Source: Myxococcales bacterium
Lineage (GTDB): Bacteria; Myxococcota_A; Polyangia; Palsa-1104; JAEUJZ01
DNA length: 64,000 nt
NCBI GenBank assembly: GCA_016794365.1
Contig: JAEUKB010000002.1
Location: forward strand, 79,536-143,535
Direction of reading: 5' to 3'
The notes under the pieces were generated by a model. The model worked only from the letters and a program-made list of their open reading frames with translations. It ran no database searches and had not been told where the DNA came from. Shown here piece after piece: positions 8,408 to 17,170 of the stretch. Within the stretch, counting starts at the first letter, position 1. Each line of letters begins with the position of its first letter. The position numbers and the translations under genes were made by a program.

Positions 8408-10612
8408 TCAATCGACTCTCAGAGACAAAATAAAGCCGCGTCCGGGACCGTTCACACTCGATCCGTGATAGCGATACGCAGCGTTTCCTACGTTTTCCAG
8501 CACGCCAAGAACTTGGACTCTTTCGTGTAGTCGCACGCTGCTGCGCAGATCGACCACCGCAAAGCCCGGCGTTCCGTACTTGGGAATCCGTGCATCGGCA
8601 TAGTCCGCGATCGCCAAACGATCTTGTGTCGTCGCCCAGCGCACTCCAGCAGAGATCTCAAACGATGTGTACTGCCAGACCGCTTCTGCGGTTCCGTGCA
8701 GCGGAGGAACCCGTGAAAGGGGGACTCTGTCTCCGATCACAACACCGCTCGTTCCGTATCCCAAGATGCCTACGCGCGGACCTTCGCCCCACGTATACGC
8801 CAGCGTTCCGCGCACCCGCAGTCCCAGCGGCAAACGGAGTCGCAGCATCGCTTCCACACCACGCAGCTCCGACAGCGCGGGCGCATTCTGAAGCTGAAAG
8901 CGAGTCCACGCGCCCACACACTCTGGCGTCGAAGGAGGACACTCTGCATCGGTCTTGGACACCTTCAGCACCGCGTCTTGCAGCAGGGTCTGAAACCCCC
9001 AAAGCTGCACCGACACAATCGAGTGATCCAAGACCGCGCCCAGCTCAAACGTCGTGGCTCGCTCTGGACGCAGCGCTGCATTTTCAAACTGAAAGCCCGG
9101 TCCCGTCTGCTGTCGCGCCGTCAGATCGTTTAGGTTCGCCGCGCGAAAGGAGTGATCCGCATTGAACCGCAGCGTCAGAATCGACACCGGTTTCCACGAC
9201 AGACCGACATTCCCAGTCACCGGAAACCAGCGCTGCGACACCGCCTGACTTCCCGACAGAGGCTCTGCATCCGCACTGGCTGCGACATACGACCAGCGCA
9301 CGCCGCCATACAGCTCGAAGCGACGCGGCAGGCTCAGCGTTCCGTCTACGTACAGTCCGCCCGACAGATACGACGAGCCATTGATGTACTGACCCCGACT
9401 GAGCGCCGCCGTCTGTCCCAAGTCCGTAAACGTGCGCGACGCTTCCGACTTCAGCCAGTCCATGTACTGATCGAATCCGTAGCGAAGCTGAAGCTGGGTC
9501 TTTTGTGAAAGCGCCAGCGGTCGTGTCTGTCCCACCGCAAGCAGTCCGAGCGTCATCACGTCATCGATCCCGCGTCGCTCGACCAGCACCGACGGATCAT
9601 CCATGCGCTGGGTTTCGTGCTGCGTTTGTAGCGACACACTCACCCGCAGCGGCCACAGCAGCGCGCCCAGCTTTCCTTCATACGTCAGATAGACCAAGTG
9701 CCGAAACTGCTGCTCGTAGGTCAGACACGTTCCCATCGGCGCATACGGAGGCGGACACTGATCCGTACGCGGCACATCGAACTGCAAGTAGTGATACGTC
9801 GCAAGCGACAGCCGCGAGCGCTCTCCGATGCGCAGCACCAAGCGACCATCGGCGGTCAGCTCTTTGAAGCCCGTTCCCAGCTGCGTCACTCCGTCTTTTG
9901 CGTACGCAGGAACCAGCGGATAGCGTCCCAGCGGCGTGTTCGGGTTCGGATTTTCGACGCGACCGCCGCTCTTGAGCAGCCCGACATCGCGATAACCGAC
10001 CCCGCCCACAAAGCCCAGCTGTCCCCCTTTGATCGGACCCGACAGATGAACCTGCACGCGCCCACCCAGCTCGTCATCCGCCGAGGTCGATCGCAGCTGA
10101 AGCTGAGGCCGAAAGAGCAGCTCTCCATCCGCAAACAGCGGCTCGATCGGATACGCCGCAATCACCCCACCGAGCGCATCCGAGCCATAGCGCGTCGATC
10201 CACCGCCGCGAAGCACCTCGATCGAGTCAATCGTCCGCGAGTCGATCGTAAAAAAGTACTGATTCGGTCCCTGTCGATACGTCGAGTTGTTGACGCGAAT
10301 TCCATCAAACAGAAGCAGCGTCTGCTGTCCGGTCAGTCCGCGCAGAAACGCCGATCCCTGACCGTGCGCAGTCTGCTGCACAAACACGCCGCTTTCGTAG
10401 CGCAGCGCATCCGGTGCCGATCGAGGCTGTCGCCGATCCAGCTCGCTCCGTGTGATGGTGCTGTGCGCTCGTTCATCGGGAAGTCCATCGTCGCGACCCG
10501 CTCGCACCACCAGGGAATCGCTGTCCGCCACTGCGTGCGTCGTCCACAGCAGCGGCAAAGCCATCGCCCATGTCGAGCTTTTCCGACGACAACTCCGCAT
10601 TGATCGGCACAT
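8408..10612 (-). CDS. TonB-dependent outer-membrane receptor
   Basis: A 734-residue protein with a signal peptide (cleavage near HAVADS), a TonB-box-like segment (SLVVRA), a plug domain around residues 45-150 (SAPDALRYESGVFVQQTAHG; FLRGLTGQQTLLLFDGIRVN; IEVLRGGGSTRYGSDALGGV) and a long beta barrel ending in an aromatic-poor strand GRGFILSLRVD. These receptors import metal chelates, cobalamin, haem or sugars using TonB-ExbB-ExbD energy; a candidate energising operon lies at 30.8-32.7 kb. The downstream lipoprotein is probably in the same transcript. Three regularly spaced palindromes lie 29-109 bases upstream of the start and look like a metal- or ligand-responsive operator. The substrate cannot be told from sequence. 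Confidence 0.9.
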   Translation of the reverse strand: MCRSMRSCRRKSSTWAMALPLLWTTHAVADSDSLVVRAGRDDGLPDERAHSTITRSELDRRQPRSAPDALRYESGVFVQQTAHGQGSAFLRGLTGQQTLLLFDGIRVNNSTYRQGPNQYFFTIDSRTIDSIEVLRGGGSTRYGSDALGGVIAAYPIEPLFADGELLFRPQLQLRSTSADDELGGRVQVHLSGPIKGGQLGFVGGVGYRDVGLLKSGGRVENPNPNTPLGRYPLVPAYAKDGVTQLGTGFKELTADGRLVLRIGERSRLSLATYHYLQFDVPRTDQCPPPYAPMGTCLTYEQQFRHLVYLTYEGKLGALLWPLRVSVSLQTQHETQRMDDPSVLVERRGIDDVMTLGLLAVGQTRPLALSQKTQLQLRYGFDQYMDWLKSEASRTFTDLGQTAALSRGQYINGSSYLSGGLYVDGTLSLPRRFELYGGVRWSYVAASADAEPLSGSQAVSQRWFPVTGNVGLSWKPVSILTLRFNADHSFRAANLNDLTARQQTGPGFQFENAALRPERATTFELGAVLDHSIVSVQLWGFQTLLQDAVLKVSKTDAECPPSTPECVGAWTRFQLQNAPALSELRGVEAMLRLRLPLGLRVRGTLAYTWGEGPRVGILGYGTSGVVIGDRVPLSRVPPLHGTAEAVWQYTSFEISAGVRWATTQDRLAIADYADARIPKYGTPGFAVVDLRSSVRLHERVQVLGVLENVGNAAYRYHGSSVNGPGRGFILSLRVD

Positions 10613-10640
10613 TTTTACAGAGCTTCACAAGACCGCAAAT

Positions 10641-10721
10641 CAGGTAATCACCCGAGCCAAGTGCCCGATCATGCAGGTGAACACCTGATCTTTTTGGTCA
10701 TTTCGCGCAGGTGAATACCTG
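10641..10721 (-). promoter_or_regulatory. Array of three CAGGT-type palindromes upstream of the TonB receptor
   Basis: CAGGTAATCACCCG at 10641, CAGGTGAACACCTG at 10674 and CAGGTGAATACCTG at 10708 are spaced 33 and 34 bases apart, about three helical turns, so they lie on the same face of DNA. The second and third are perfect inverted repeats. They lie just upstream of the receptor start, which suggests operators for a dimeric regulator. Each of the two perfect copies is followed by ATCTTTTT, but five- and six-base stems are too short for good terminators. Confidence 0.55.
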
Positions 10722-10818
10722 ATCTTTTTGCAAATTTCTTTTGCGCAGACCGGGCGCAGCCGAGCGTAAGCGGAGGGTCAGCGAGACAGCGCGTTACTTA
10801 CCGAAGCGAGACGCAGCA

Positions 10819-12876
10819 TTACTTGCCAAATGGCAGCTTGGAATCGAGCAAGCGGAAGAACTGCGACGGGCTCTCTCCCAGATCATCATCGGCGGGTCCG
10901 TCGAACAAAGGAGCCGTCTCGATCACCTTCGCCGCCGGGGCCGGAGCCGGAGCCGGTTTTTCTGCCACCTTCGCATCGAGCAGACGGAAGAACTGCGATG
11001 GCGTTTCCCCCAAGTCCTCGTCGTCCGTCCCAGCAAACAGCGGTGCCGTTTCCACCACCTTCACCGCAGGCTTCGCCGCCACGGCAGGCTTGGCTTCCGC
11101 CACTGCCGGTTTCGTTGCCGCAGGAGCCACTTTGACCGCCGCGACCGCGTCTTTGCTCACCGCCGCTTTCGCCGCCACCGGCTTTGCGTCTGCCACTGGC
11201 TTTGCGTCTGCCACTGGCTTTGGCTCGACGGGTCTTGCTTCCGCAGGCTTGGTGCTCACCGCTGGCCTACTGTCCACGACGGGCTTTGCTTCCGCAGGCT
11301 TGGTGCTCACTGCGGGCCTTGCTTCCGCTTTGACCGCTGCGCTCGCCGCTTTGCCCAGGCCCGGGAGTGCCGCCACTGGCTTTTCGACGGCTGGCTTTTC
11401 GACGACGGCTGGCTTTTCGACGACGGCTGGCTTTTCGACGGCTGGCTTTTCGACAACGGCTGGCTTTTCGACAACGGCTGGCTTTTCCGCTGCTTTGGGC
11501 GCGCTCTTGTCCGGCACCGCAGCTTTGGCGACCACAGGCTTGGCCGAAGCCACCACTTCCGCAGCAGCCGGAGCCGCCATCGGCTTGCTCTCGCTCTTCG
11601 CAGCTTTCGCGTCTTTGACTGGACCTTTCTCTGCCAACGCGGCCTTGGCTGGAGCAGCGGCTTTAGCGACCGTCGCTGGCTTCGCTTCTACCGTCGCTGG
11701 CTTCGCTTCGGGGAGTCCCGGCGCGGGCGGAAGAGGTCCTGCGACGGTTCCCACCACAGTCGGAGCCGCCGCTGGCGAGACAGGCTCTGGCGTCGCTGAG
11801 ATCACCTTGGTTGCGCGCGTGATCGGAGGCAGCTTGATGCCGGTCCGTGGAAGCTCCGCAGCGACGGGAGCAGGAGCTGGCGCAGGAACCGGCGTCGCTG
11901 TAACCACCGGAACTGGACTGGCCACCACCGACGGGGCTGTGCGCTTGGTCGCTGGGGCTGGCTCTTCGACAGCAGCTTCTCGCCTGACAGACGCTGGTGG
12001 AATCGACTTTCGAGACTCACGCGAGACACCCGGCAGCGGCGCATCCAGCGGACGACGAAGCGGAGCGGCCGGAGCAACTGGAGCAGCCGGAGCAACCGGA
12101 GCGGCCGGAGCAACTGGAGCGGCCGGAGCAACCGGAGGAGGCAGCGACGGATCGGTCTGTAGATCGCGATCCGCAATCAGCACATCCGCCAGGCTCAGCT
12201 CTCCGGCGATGTCCACCTTCGGCTCGACCTTCGCGGGTGCTTCGGGCGCAGGCGGCGCAAAAGTCCGCACCGGCTCATGACCACGCGGCGGCGTCGCTGG
12301 ACGTGCAGGCTCCGGTGCGCGCACTGGCTCGGGCCGACGACTGCCCAGCGTCATTCCTGGCGTCGGTGCGGGCGCTCGTGGGATTGGATCGCTCGTCGCA
12401 ATGCGCTGAATCATCGCCGCTGGAGACACCCGATCGAGGAGCTGGGTTTCGTCGCTGCTGAAGCCAACATCGGGCAGCGGCATCGTTCCCGGCAGTGGCG
12501 CAGGACTGGTCGGCGCAGGCGCGGGGGACGAAAAGCCCGCTGGACCCGGCCACGGCGCTGCCGACGCTGGCTGCGGCGCTCCCGCTGGACCAGGCCACGC
12601 CGCTGACGCTGGGGCCGACGCTGACTGCGCCATCGCTGGAGCCTGGGCCAGCGCTGGAATCATCTCTCGATCGAGAAACTCGAGCAGGGTCTGAAGCTGC
12701 GACACAAACTCCTCGGCGAGAGGCTTGTTTCGACGCAGTGCATCAAACGCGGACCAGTACGGCGAGACATTTGGATTGAATCTAACGCTCGTGGCTTCAA
12801 AAAACTGTTTGACGTTGCCCAGGTGCGAGATCAGCTTCGCCCGGAGGGCACGGGGATCAGAGCCTGTGGGAAGCAT
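10819..12876 (-). CDS. Ala/Pro/Lys-rich low-complexity protein with duplicated C-terminal motif
   Basis: A 685-residue protein. Residues 1-80 look folded and helical (LISHLGNVKQFFE; YWSAFDALRRNKPLAEEFV); most of the rest is Ala/Pro/Lys/Val-rich with tandem runs such as PVAPAA and VEKPAV. The C-terminus carries two copies of a motif of about 25 residues: ETAPLFAGTDDEDLGETPSQ and ETAPLFDGPADDDLGESPSQ, each followed by FFRLLD and a Lys two residues on. No signal peptide or membrane segment was seen, so it is probably cytosolic. The ATG has AAGAGA close upstream. A dyad (CAAAAGTGCCCACATTTT) lies about 65 bases upstream and may be an operator. The layout of an N-terminal helical domain, a disordered linker and repeated acidic-aromatic tail motifs suggests a scaffold. 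I do not recognise the family. Confidence 0.75.
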   Translation of the reverse strand: MLPTGSDPRALRAKLISHLGNVKQFFEATSVRFNPNVSPYWSAFDALRRNKPLAEEFVSQLQTLLEFLDREMIPALAQAPAMAQSASAPASAAWPGPAGAPQPASAAPWPGPAGFSSPAPAPTSPAPLPGTMPLPDVGFSSDETQLLDRVSPAAMIQRIATSDPIPRAPAPTPGMTLGSRRPEPVRAPEPARPATPPRGHEPVRTFAPPAPEAPAKVEPKVDIAGELSLADVLIADRDLQTDPSLPPPVAPAAPVAPAAPVAPAAPVAPAAPLRRPLDAPLPGVSRESRKSIPPASVRREAAVEEPAPATKRTAPSVVASPVPVVTATPVPAPAPAPVAAELPRTGIKLPPITRATKVISATPEPVSPAAAPTVVGTVAGPLPPAPGLPEAKPATVEAKPATVAKAAAPAKAALAEKGPVKDAKAAKSESKPMAAPAAAEVVASAKPVVAKAAVPDKSAPKAAEKPAVVEKPAVVEKPAVEKPAVVEKPAVVEKPAVEKPVAALPGLGKAASAAVKAEARPAVSTKPAEAKPVVDSRPAVSTKPAEARPVEPKPVADAKPVADAKPVAAKAAVSKDAVAAVKVAPAATKPAVAEAKPAVAAKPAVKVVETAPLFAGTDDEDLGETPSQFFRLLDAKVAEKPAPAPAPAAKVIETAPLFDGPADDDLGESPSQFFRLLDSKLPFGK

Positions 12877-12940
12877 TGTCTCTTAGGTTCTAACAACTTG
12901 TGGAATTCCGCAAGGCTAGAGCTACCGTCGGAAAAAATGG

Positions 12941-12958
12941 CAAAAGTGCCCACATTTT
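12941..12958. promoter_or_regulatory. Operator-like dyad AAAAGTGCCCACATTTT
   Basis: An imperfect inverted repeat in the short gap between rsmD and the next leftward gene. Its core matches dyads at 54092 and 57352 in the kinase/CHAT island. It could be a shared regulator site or coincidence. Confidence 0.3.
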
Positions 12959-13002
12959 CAGGGCTTACAAGCACGCGGCGGCAGGATGAAAACAAGCGAG
13001 CG

Positions 13003-13587
13003 CTAGGCAGTCGGAACGGACACAGTCCAAAACAACAGCACGGTATCGCCATAACGACGAACGTCCTCGCAGCACAGCGCGCCACGGCGAGTCCCCAGCC
13101 CCACATCACCTTGGTGACGGACATCCGTCTCGATCACGATGCGGCAGTCCGCAGCAAGACACGTCGCACCTTCGCCCGACAGCCAGGCCAGCAGCTTCGG
13201 CAGCTCTCCCGCCGCATACGGAGGATCGCAGAGCAGCAGGCTCACCGGCGCGGACTTGTGCGCACGGCTCTGCAAAAATCGCTGTAGCGACGACTCCACC
13301 ACCTGAGCGCGACCCGATAGCCCGAGCGACGCCAGGTTTTGACGCAGCACACGACAGGCTGACGCATCGCTATCGACGAACACGGCCTGACCGGCGCCTC
13401 GTGACAGCGCTTCAATGCCCAGCGCGCCACTGCCCGCACACAGATCCCAGACGGTACAACCCGACGGAAGCTCTCCCAGGATGTTGAACAGGGCCTGCCG
13501 CACTCGCTCCGCCGTGGGACGAGTGTGAAGCCCGCTTGGGGTGCGCAGCCGTCGGCCCCCCAGCTCTCCAGCGACGATACGGATCAT
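13003..13587 (-). CDS. rsmD: 16S rRNA (guanine-966-N2)-methyltransferase RsmD
   Basis: A 194-residue Rossmann-fold methyltransferase that modifies G966 (E. coli numbering) of 16S rRNA in the small ribosomal subunit. The N-terminus MIRIVAGELGGRRLRTPSG and the following TRPTAERVRQALFNIL are diagnostic of RsmD; the SAM-binding loop is DLCAGSGALGIEALSRGA and the catalytic motif is DPPY near residue 120. Length matches the family (about 185-200). It lies 24 bases downstream of the aldehyde dehydrogenase-family gene in the same direction and could share its transcript. Confidence 0.93.
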   Translation of the reverse strand: MIRIVAGELGGRRLRTPSGLHTRPTAERVRQALFNILGELPSGCTVWDLCAGSGALGIEALSRGAGQAVFVDSDASACRVLRQNLASLGLSGRAQVVESSLQRFLQSRAHKSAPVSLLLCDPPYAAGELPKLLAWLSGEGATCLAADCRIVIETDVRHQGDVGLGTRRGALCCEDVRRYGDTVLLFWTVSVPTA

Positions 13588-13611
13588 GAAAAGGACTTGG
13601 CGACGACGCGG

Positions 13612-15354
13612 CTACGAGCCAGCGAGCGCATGGAACGCGATGGCAGGAATCTTCAGCCACGACGGCTCTGCCTCGAAGCGAAGCATGCGCTCGGCGACTT
13701 CATGCGAGCGCTTGTGCGTCACAAACCACGGCGGCTTCGGCGACGGAGCGAGCGGTCCACGCAGGATCGCTTTTTCGATGCCTTCAAACATGAACGTGTT
13801 GTGGACAAAGCCGATGCCGCTCTGAATGTCGAGCAGCGTTCCCGACGGATGACCACCCCACGGCGGGGTCATCGCACCGTACGCCACCGCTGGCCAGTGA
13901 TTGATCGCCACCACACCGTAGCGCAGCACGTCGCAGGCCTTTTCGATCGCAGCCTGCACATCCGGCTGCTTTTCCGTCGCAGGAGCCACGTACATGCTAC
14001 AGCTCAGCGTGCCCCACAGTCGCTCGTTGGCAAAGCGCGCCGCTGCCGTCACAAACTCAGCGGGATCTGACTCGGACAGCGTCACTTCGCTGATGATCGA
14101 GCAGAATGGCTCCGTCGAAAACAGCATCTCGTCGGGGTTCTTCGAGCTGACATCGCGAATCAGCGTCCACGGCAGCGTTCCTTCGACCGCTTGCCCGAGC
14201 CGCGTCACCGTCTTTCCAGCCGTCAGCTTGGCAAAGCGATCTTGCGCCCCCGGATAGTAGGCGCGTCGCGTCGGAATCTCTTGGAAGATCTCCTGCACCG
14301 TCTTGAGCAGCTCTTGTCGCTGCGGCCACGACTCAGACAGCATCAGGATCTTGGCGGCATTGCAGTTGAACGATCCGTTGTTCACAACCTGCGTCACGAT
14401 GTTTTCCGCCAGCATCCGCAGCTCACTCGCAGAATAGCGACCCGGCACGATCATCACCGGCGTGACGCAGCCCAGCTCACTCGTGATGTTCTTTTTTAGC
14501 AGCGGATCGTTGGCAGCCTGACGACGCGAGCGCTCTTCACCCGGCGGACCCCAGACGATCAGATCGTGCGTGCGATCCGAGCCCGTGATGTGAACATCGA
14601 CGATCTGCGGGTGATACGACAGATAGCTTCCGACCTCCGCACCGCCGTAGACGAAGCGCAGATAGCCTCGCTCGATGAGCGGCTGAAACGCTTGCTCGTA
14701 AAACGGACCCAGGTATTCGTTCACCGGGTTCAGCTTGACGATGCAGAGCATTCCTTCGTGGAACATCTTGTACAGCGCATCCGTCGGAGGAATCGATGCC
14801 ACATTGCCCGCTCCGAGGATGAGCGACACGCCACCGACGGGATCGCGCTTGCTATAGAAGATCGCTTGCTGCTCGCGAACCTTGCGATCGTCCCAGCCTT
14901 TTTCCATGCGCAGACGGCACGTAAAGCCCGCCGAGATCGCATGATCGTAGGCTTCTCCCGGCATCACCAGCACTTCGGTCCGTCCGTCCGCCGCCACGCG
15001 AATCGCTCCCGACGGTAGCGTCGGCTTGCCCAAGGCTTGGATCTGATCCAGCCCCATGATCAGCTTGCGCAGACAGCGCATCGTCACGTACGGACCGCCC
15101 AGCCACTCTTCTCCGGCGGACGACGAGTCCAGACGCAGACCCTTGGCTTTGCACGCGGCAGCCACCCAGTCTTTTGCCACCGCCAGAAGGCGCGGCACGC
15201 AGGCTCGCAGCAGCGCTGCTTTTTCGCGAGGAGCCAGCCGTGCAAACGGGGTCGCGTTCTCGCTCAGGATGGCCAGGTATTTGTCCAGCTCCGCTTGGCT
15301 CGTGGCGGTACGGCTCTGGGCACTTGCGCTCAATTCCATGGATGCCGATTGCAT
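13612..15354 (-). CDS. Aldehyde dehydrogenase-superfamily protein
   Basis: A 580-residue protein with the NAD-dependent aldehyde dehydrogenase fold. The ATG at 15354 has AGGAG six bases upstream. Visible landmarks are a cofactor-domain segment GGVSLILGAGNVASIPPTDA near residue 175, SELGCVTPVM where ELGG is usual, and the catalytic-Cys segment NNGSFNCNAAK near residue 335. It is longer than ordinary aldehyde dehydrogenases (about 480-500) and diverges from them, so it may act on an unusual aldehyde or acyl substrate, as acylating members do. The substrate is not inferable. It precedes rsmD closely and follows an FG-GAP lipoprotein gene in the same direction. Confidence 0.82.
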   Translation of the reverse strand: MQSASMELSASAQSRTATSQAELDKYLAILSENATPFARLAPREKAALLRACVPRLLAVAKDWVAAACKAKGLRLDSSSAGEEWLGGPYVTMRCLRKLIMGLDQIQALGKPTLPSGAIRVAADGRTEVLVMPGEAYDHAISAGFTCRLRMEKGWDDRKVREQQAIFYSKRDPVGGVSLILGAGNVASIPPTDALYKMFHEGMLCIVKLNPVNEYLGPFYEQAFQPLIERGYLRFVYGGAEVGSYLSYHPQIVDVHITGSDRTHDLIVWGPPGEERSRRQAANDPLLKKNITSELGCVTPVMIVPGRYSASELRMLAENIVTQVVNNGSFNCNAAKILMLSESWPQRQELLKTVQEIFQEIPTRRAYYPGAQDRFAKLTAGKTVTRLGQAVEGTLPWTLIRDVSSKNPDEMLFSTEPFCSIISEVTLSESDPAEFVTAAARFANERLWGTLSCSMYVAPATEKQPDVQAAIEKACDVLRYGVVAINHWPAVAYGAMTPPWGGHPSGTLLDIQSGIGFVHNTFMFEGIEKAILRGPLAPSPKPPWFVTHKRSHEVAERMLRFEAEPSWLKIPAIAFHALAGS

Positions 15355-15444
15355 TCGTTACTCCTAACACAGGCCAACAGGCGGGCACCACACAGACCTT
15401 TGGCCAGCTTGCGAAAGCGTGTGTGCGACGGAAACATCCACGGT

Positions 15445-16896
15445 CTAGCGCTGCGTCTTGTTGCGCAGGATCGAAACATCGCTGCTGTTGTAGTTCGCGG
15501 TCACGATGTCTGGCTTGCCGTCTAGGTTCACGTCTTTGACCACCATTCCGTACGGTGTGGCTCCCGTCGAGACATACTGCGCCGCATCAAACCCACCAGA
15601 GCCATTGCCCAGATAAATCCCGACGCTGTCCGCACCACCGTTGGCGACCACCAAGTCTAGCTTTCCGTCGCCATCGATGTCTGCGATCGCCACCACACGA
15701 GGATCTTTTTCCGTCGCAATGGTTTCTCCTGCATCGAAGGTTCCGTCCGACTTGCCCTTCAGCAGCGTCACCGTTTTGGTTGCAAAGTTGAGCGCCGCCA
15801 CGTCTTTTTTCTGATCGCCGTTTAGATCGCCCGCAGCCAGCGACAGAACCTGTGCGCCAGCGACGGTGTGCTTCGGACCCGAAAAGACACCGCCGCTGCC
15901 ACCAAGGAACGTCGAGATTGAACCGTCCGAATAGTTGGCTGTCACCAGCTCGGGATACACGTCGCCGGTGAGATCTTCAAAGAGCAGTCCCGACGGAGAA
16001 CTTCCCGCCTTGAGCGGATACGTCGCCATGCTGGTAAACGCAAAGCCCGGCGTGACGCTGATGTTGCGCAGCACAAAGACGCTATCTCCGGTCCGAGGCG
16101 CGACGATGACATCGTGCTTGCCGTCGCCATCGAGATCACGCGCAATCACTGCCGTCGGATTGCGTCCGATCGCAAACGTCACCGGAGCCATGAAGCCACC
16201 GCCGCCGTTTCCGCTCAAGATCGCCAGGTCTTGCGAGCTGGCATTGTTACAAGTCACCGCGATGTCGAGGATCTTGTTGCCATTGAAGTCCGCGACCGCC
16301 AGCGCATTCGGTCCAACCGGCGTCGAGTAGCTTACGCCGTTTTTGTAGCCCACATTCCACGCCAGCACCGAGACATCCTGAGATCCATCGTTGGCCGTGA
16401 TGATCTCTGGACCGCTGTCCCCGTTGGTGTCTTCCGCGATGACTGCGACGGGATGCGTTCCGACAGAAATGCGCTCTGCGTCAAAATCGAGCACCACTCG
16501 CACATAGCCAAACAAGCCGCTCGCCACCGCGAAAGAACCGTCGGCATTGCGGACCGTCACCGGAACCGATCCAACCGTTCCGTCGGACGCCGGAACCACC
16601 GCTTGCAGCTTCGTCGAAGAAAGCACCGTCACTTCGGTCGCTGGCTTGTTGCCAAACGCCACCGTTGCGCCTTGCACAAAGCCACTTCCGTAGATCGCAA
16701 CGGCGGTTCCTCCAGCCATACCAGCGACGGCAGGACTGACGCTTGTCACCGAAATCGCGCCCACACCGCCCATGTCATTGGGAACTTGGCTGGTCGAAGA
16801 CTCGCAGCTTGCCATCGACAATCCGAGCAGCGCGACCAGCGATCCCGCCCCCACAAGCTGCCCCATCCGAGAAAATGAAGCTTTCAGAGTTAACAT
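15445..16896 (-). CDS. FG-GAP/VCBS repeat lipoprotein with IPT/TIG domain
   Basis: A 483-residue predicted surface lipoprotein. The start at 16896 is set by AAGGAGA ten bases upstream and by the signal peptide that follows (lipobox SMASC, acceptor Cys31); the frame is open for 34 codons more. Residues 40-125 match an IPT/TIG immunoglobulin-like domain (ITSVSP-type start, AVAIYGSGFVQGATVAFG). Then come about six FG-GAP/VCBS repeats with Ca-binding DxNGD or DxDGD loops (EDTNGDSGPEIITAND, RDLDGDGKHDVIVAP, ADIDGDGKLDLVVANGG, KDVNLDGKPDIVTANY) predicted to form a beta propeller as in integrin alpha chains. Likely role is adhesion or ligand binding outside the cell; the ligand is unknown. Confidence 0.85.
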   Translation of the reverse strand: MLTLKASFSRMGQLVGAGSLVALLGLSMASCESSTSQVPNDMGGVGAISVTSVSPAVAGMAGGTAVAIYGSGFVQGATVAFGNKPATEVTVLSSTKLQAVVPASDGTVGSVPVTVRNADGSFAVASGLFGYVRVVLDFDAERISVGTHPVAVIAEDTNGDSGPEIITANDGSQDVSVLAWNVGYKNGVSYSTPVGPNALAVADFNGNKILDIAVTCNNASSQDLAILSGNGGGGFMAPVTFAIGRNPTAVIARDLDGDGKHDVIVAPRTGDSVFVLRNISVTPGFAFTSMATYPLKAGSSPSGLLFEDLTGDVYPELVTANYSDGSISTFLGGSGGVFSGPKHTVAGAQVLSLAAGDLNGDQKKDVAALNFATKTVTLLKGKSDGTFDAGETIATEKDPRVVAIADIDGDGKLDLVVANGGADSVGIYLGNGSGGFDAAQYVSTGATPYGMVVKDVNLDGKPDIVTANYNSSDVSILRNKTQR

Positions 16897-17170
16897 AGTT
16901 TTTTGTCTCCTTGGTAACGCTTTTTGTCGTAAATAAGGCACCTGAGTATGGGATCGCGATCCGTGCTCGACAAGGTCAGCTCGTTGGATAACCAACAAAA
17001 AGACGGCTTTTTGTCCGATTTCTTATGACTCGCGCCGTGTCAAGTTCGGCAAAGTCACGAGGACGATCGAGCGCGCTTGCTTTCGCGGGCGTGGATCGCC
17101 TAGCGTGGGTCGCTTGAGAGGAAGCCGCTCCGAACCTTACGTGGGAACGGATGCATAGGACAAGCGCAGC

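Noticed and set aside
10674..10730. Palindromes followed by T runs as terminators
   Set aside because: Stems are only five to six bases, the set is regularly spaced, and it lies upstream of a divergently oriented start; operator sites fit better.
10823..12280. 485-codon frame opposite the Ala/Pro-rich gene
   Set aside because: Low-complexity Ala/Gly/Thr sequence that mirrors the repeats of the real gene; no start signal.
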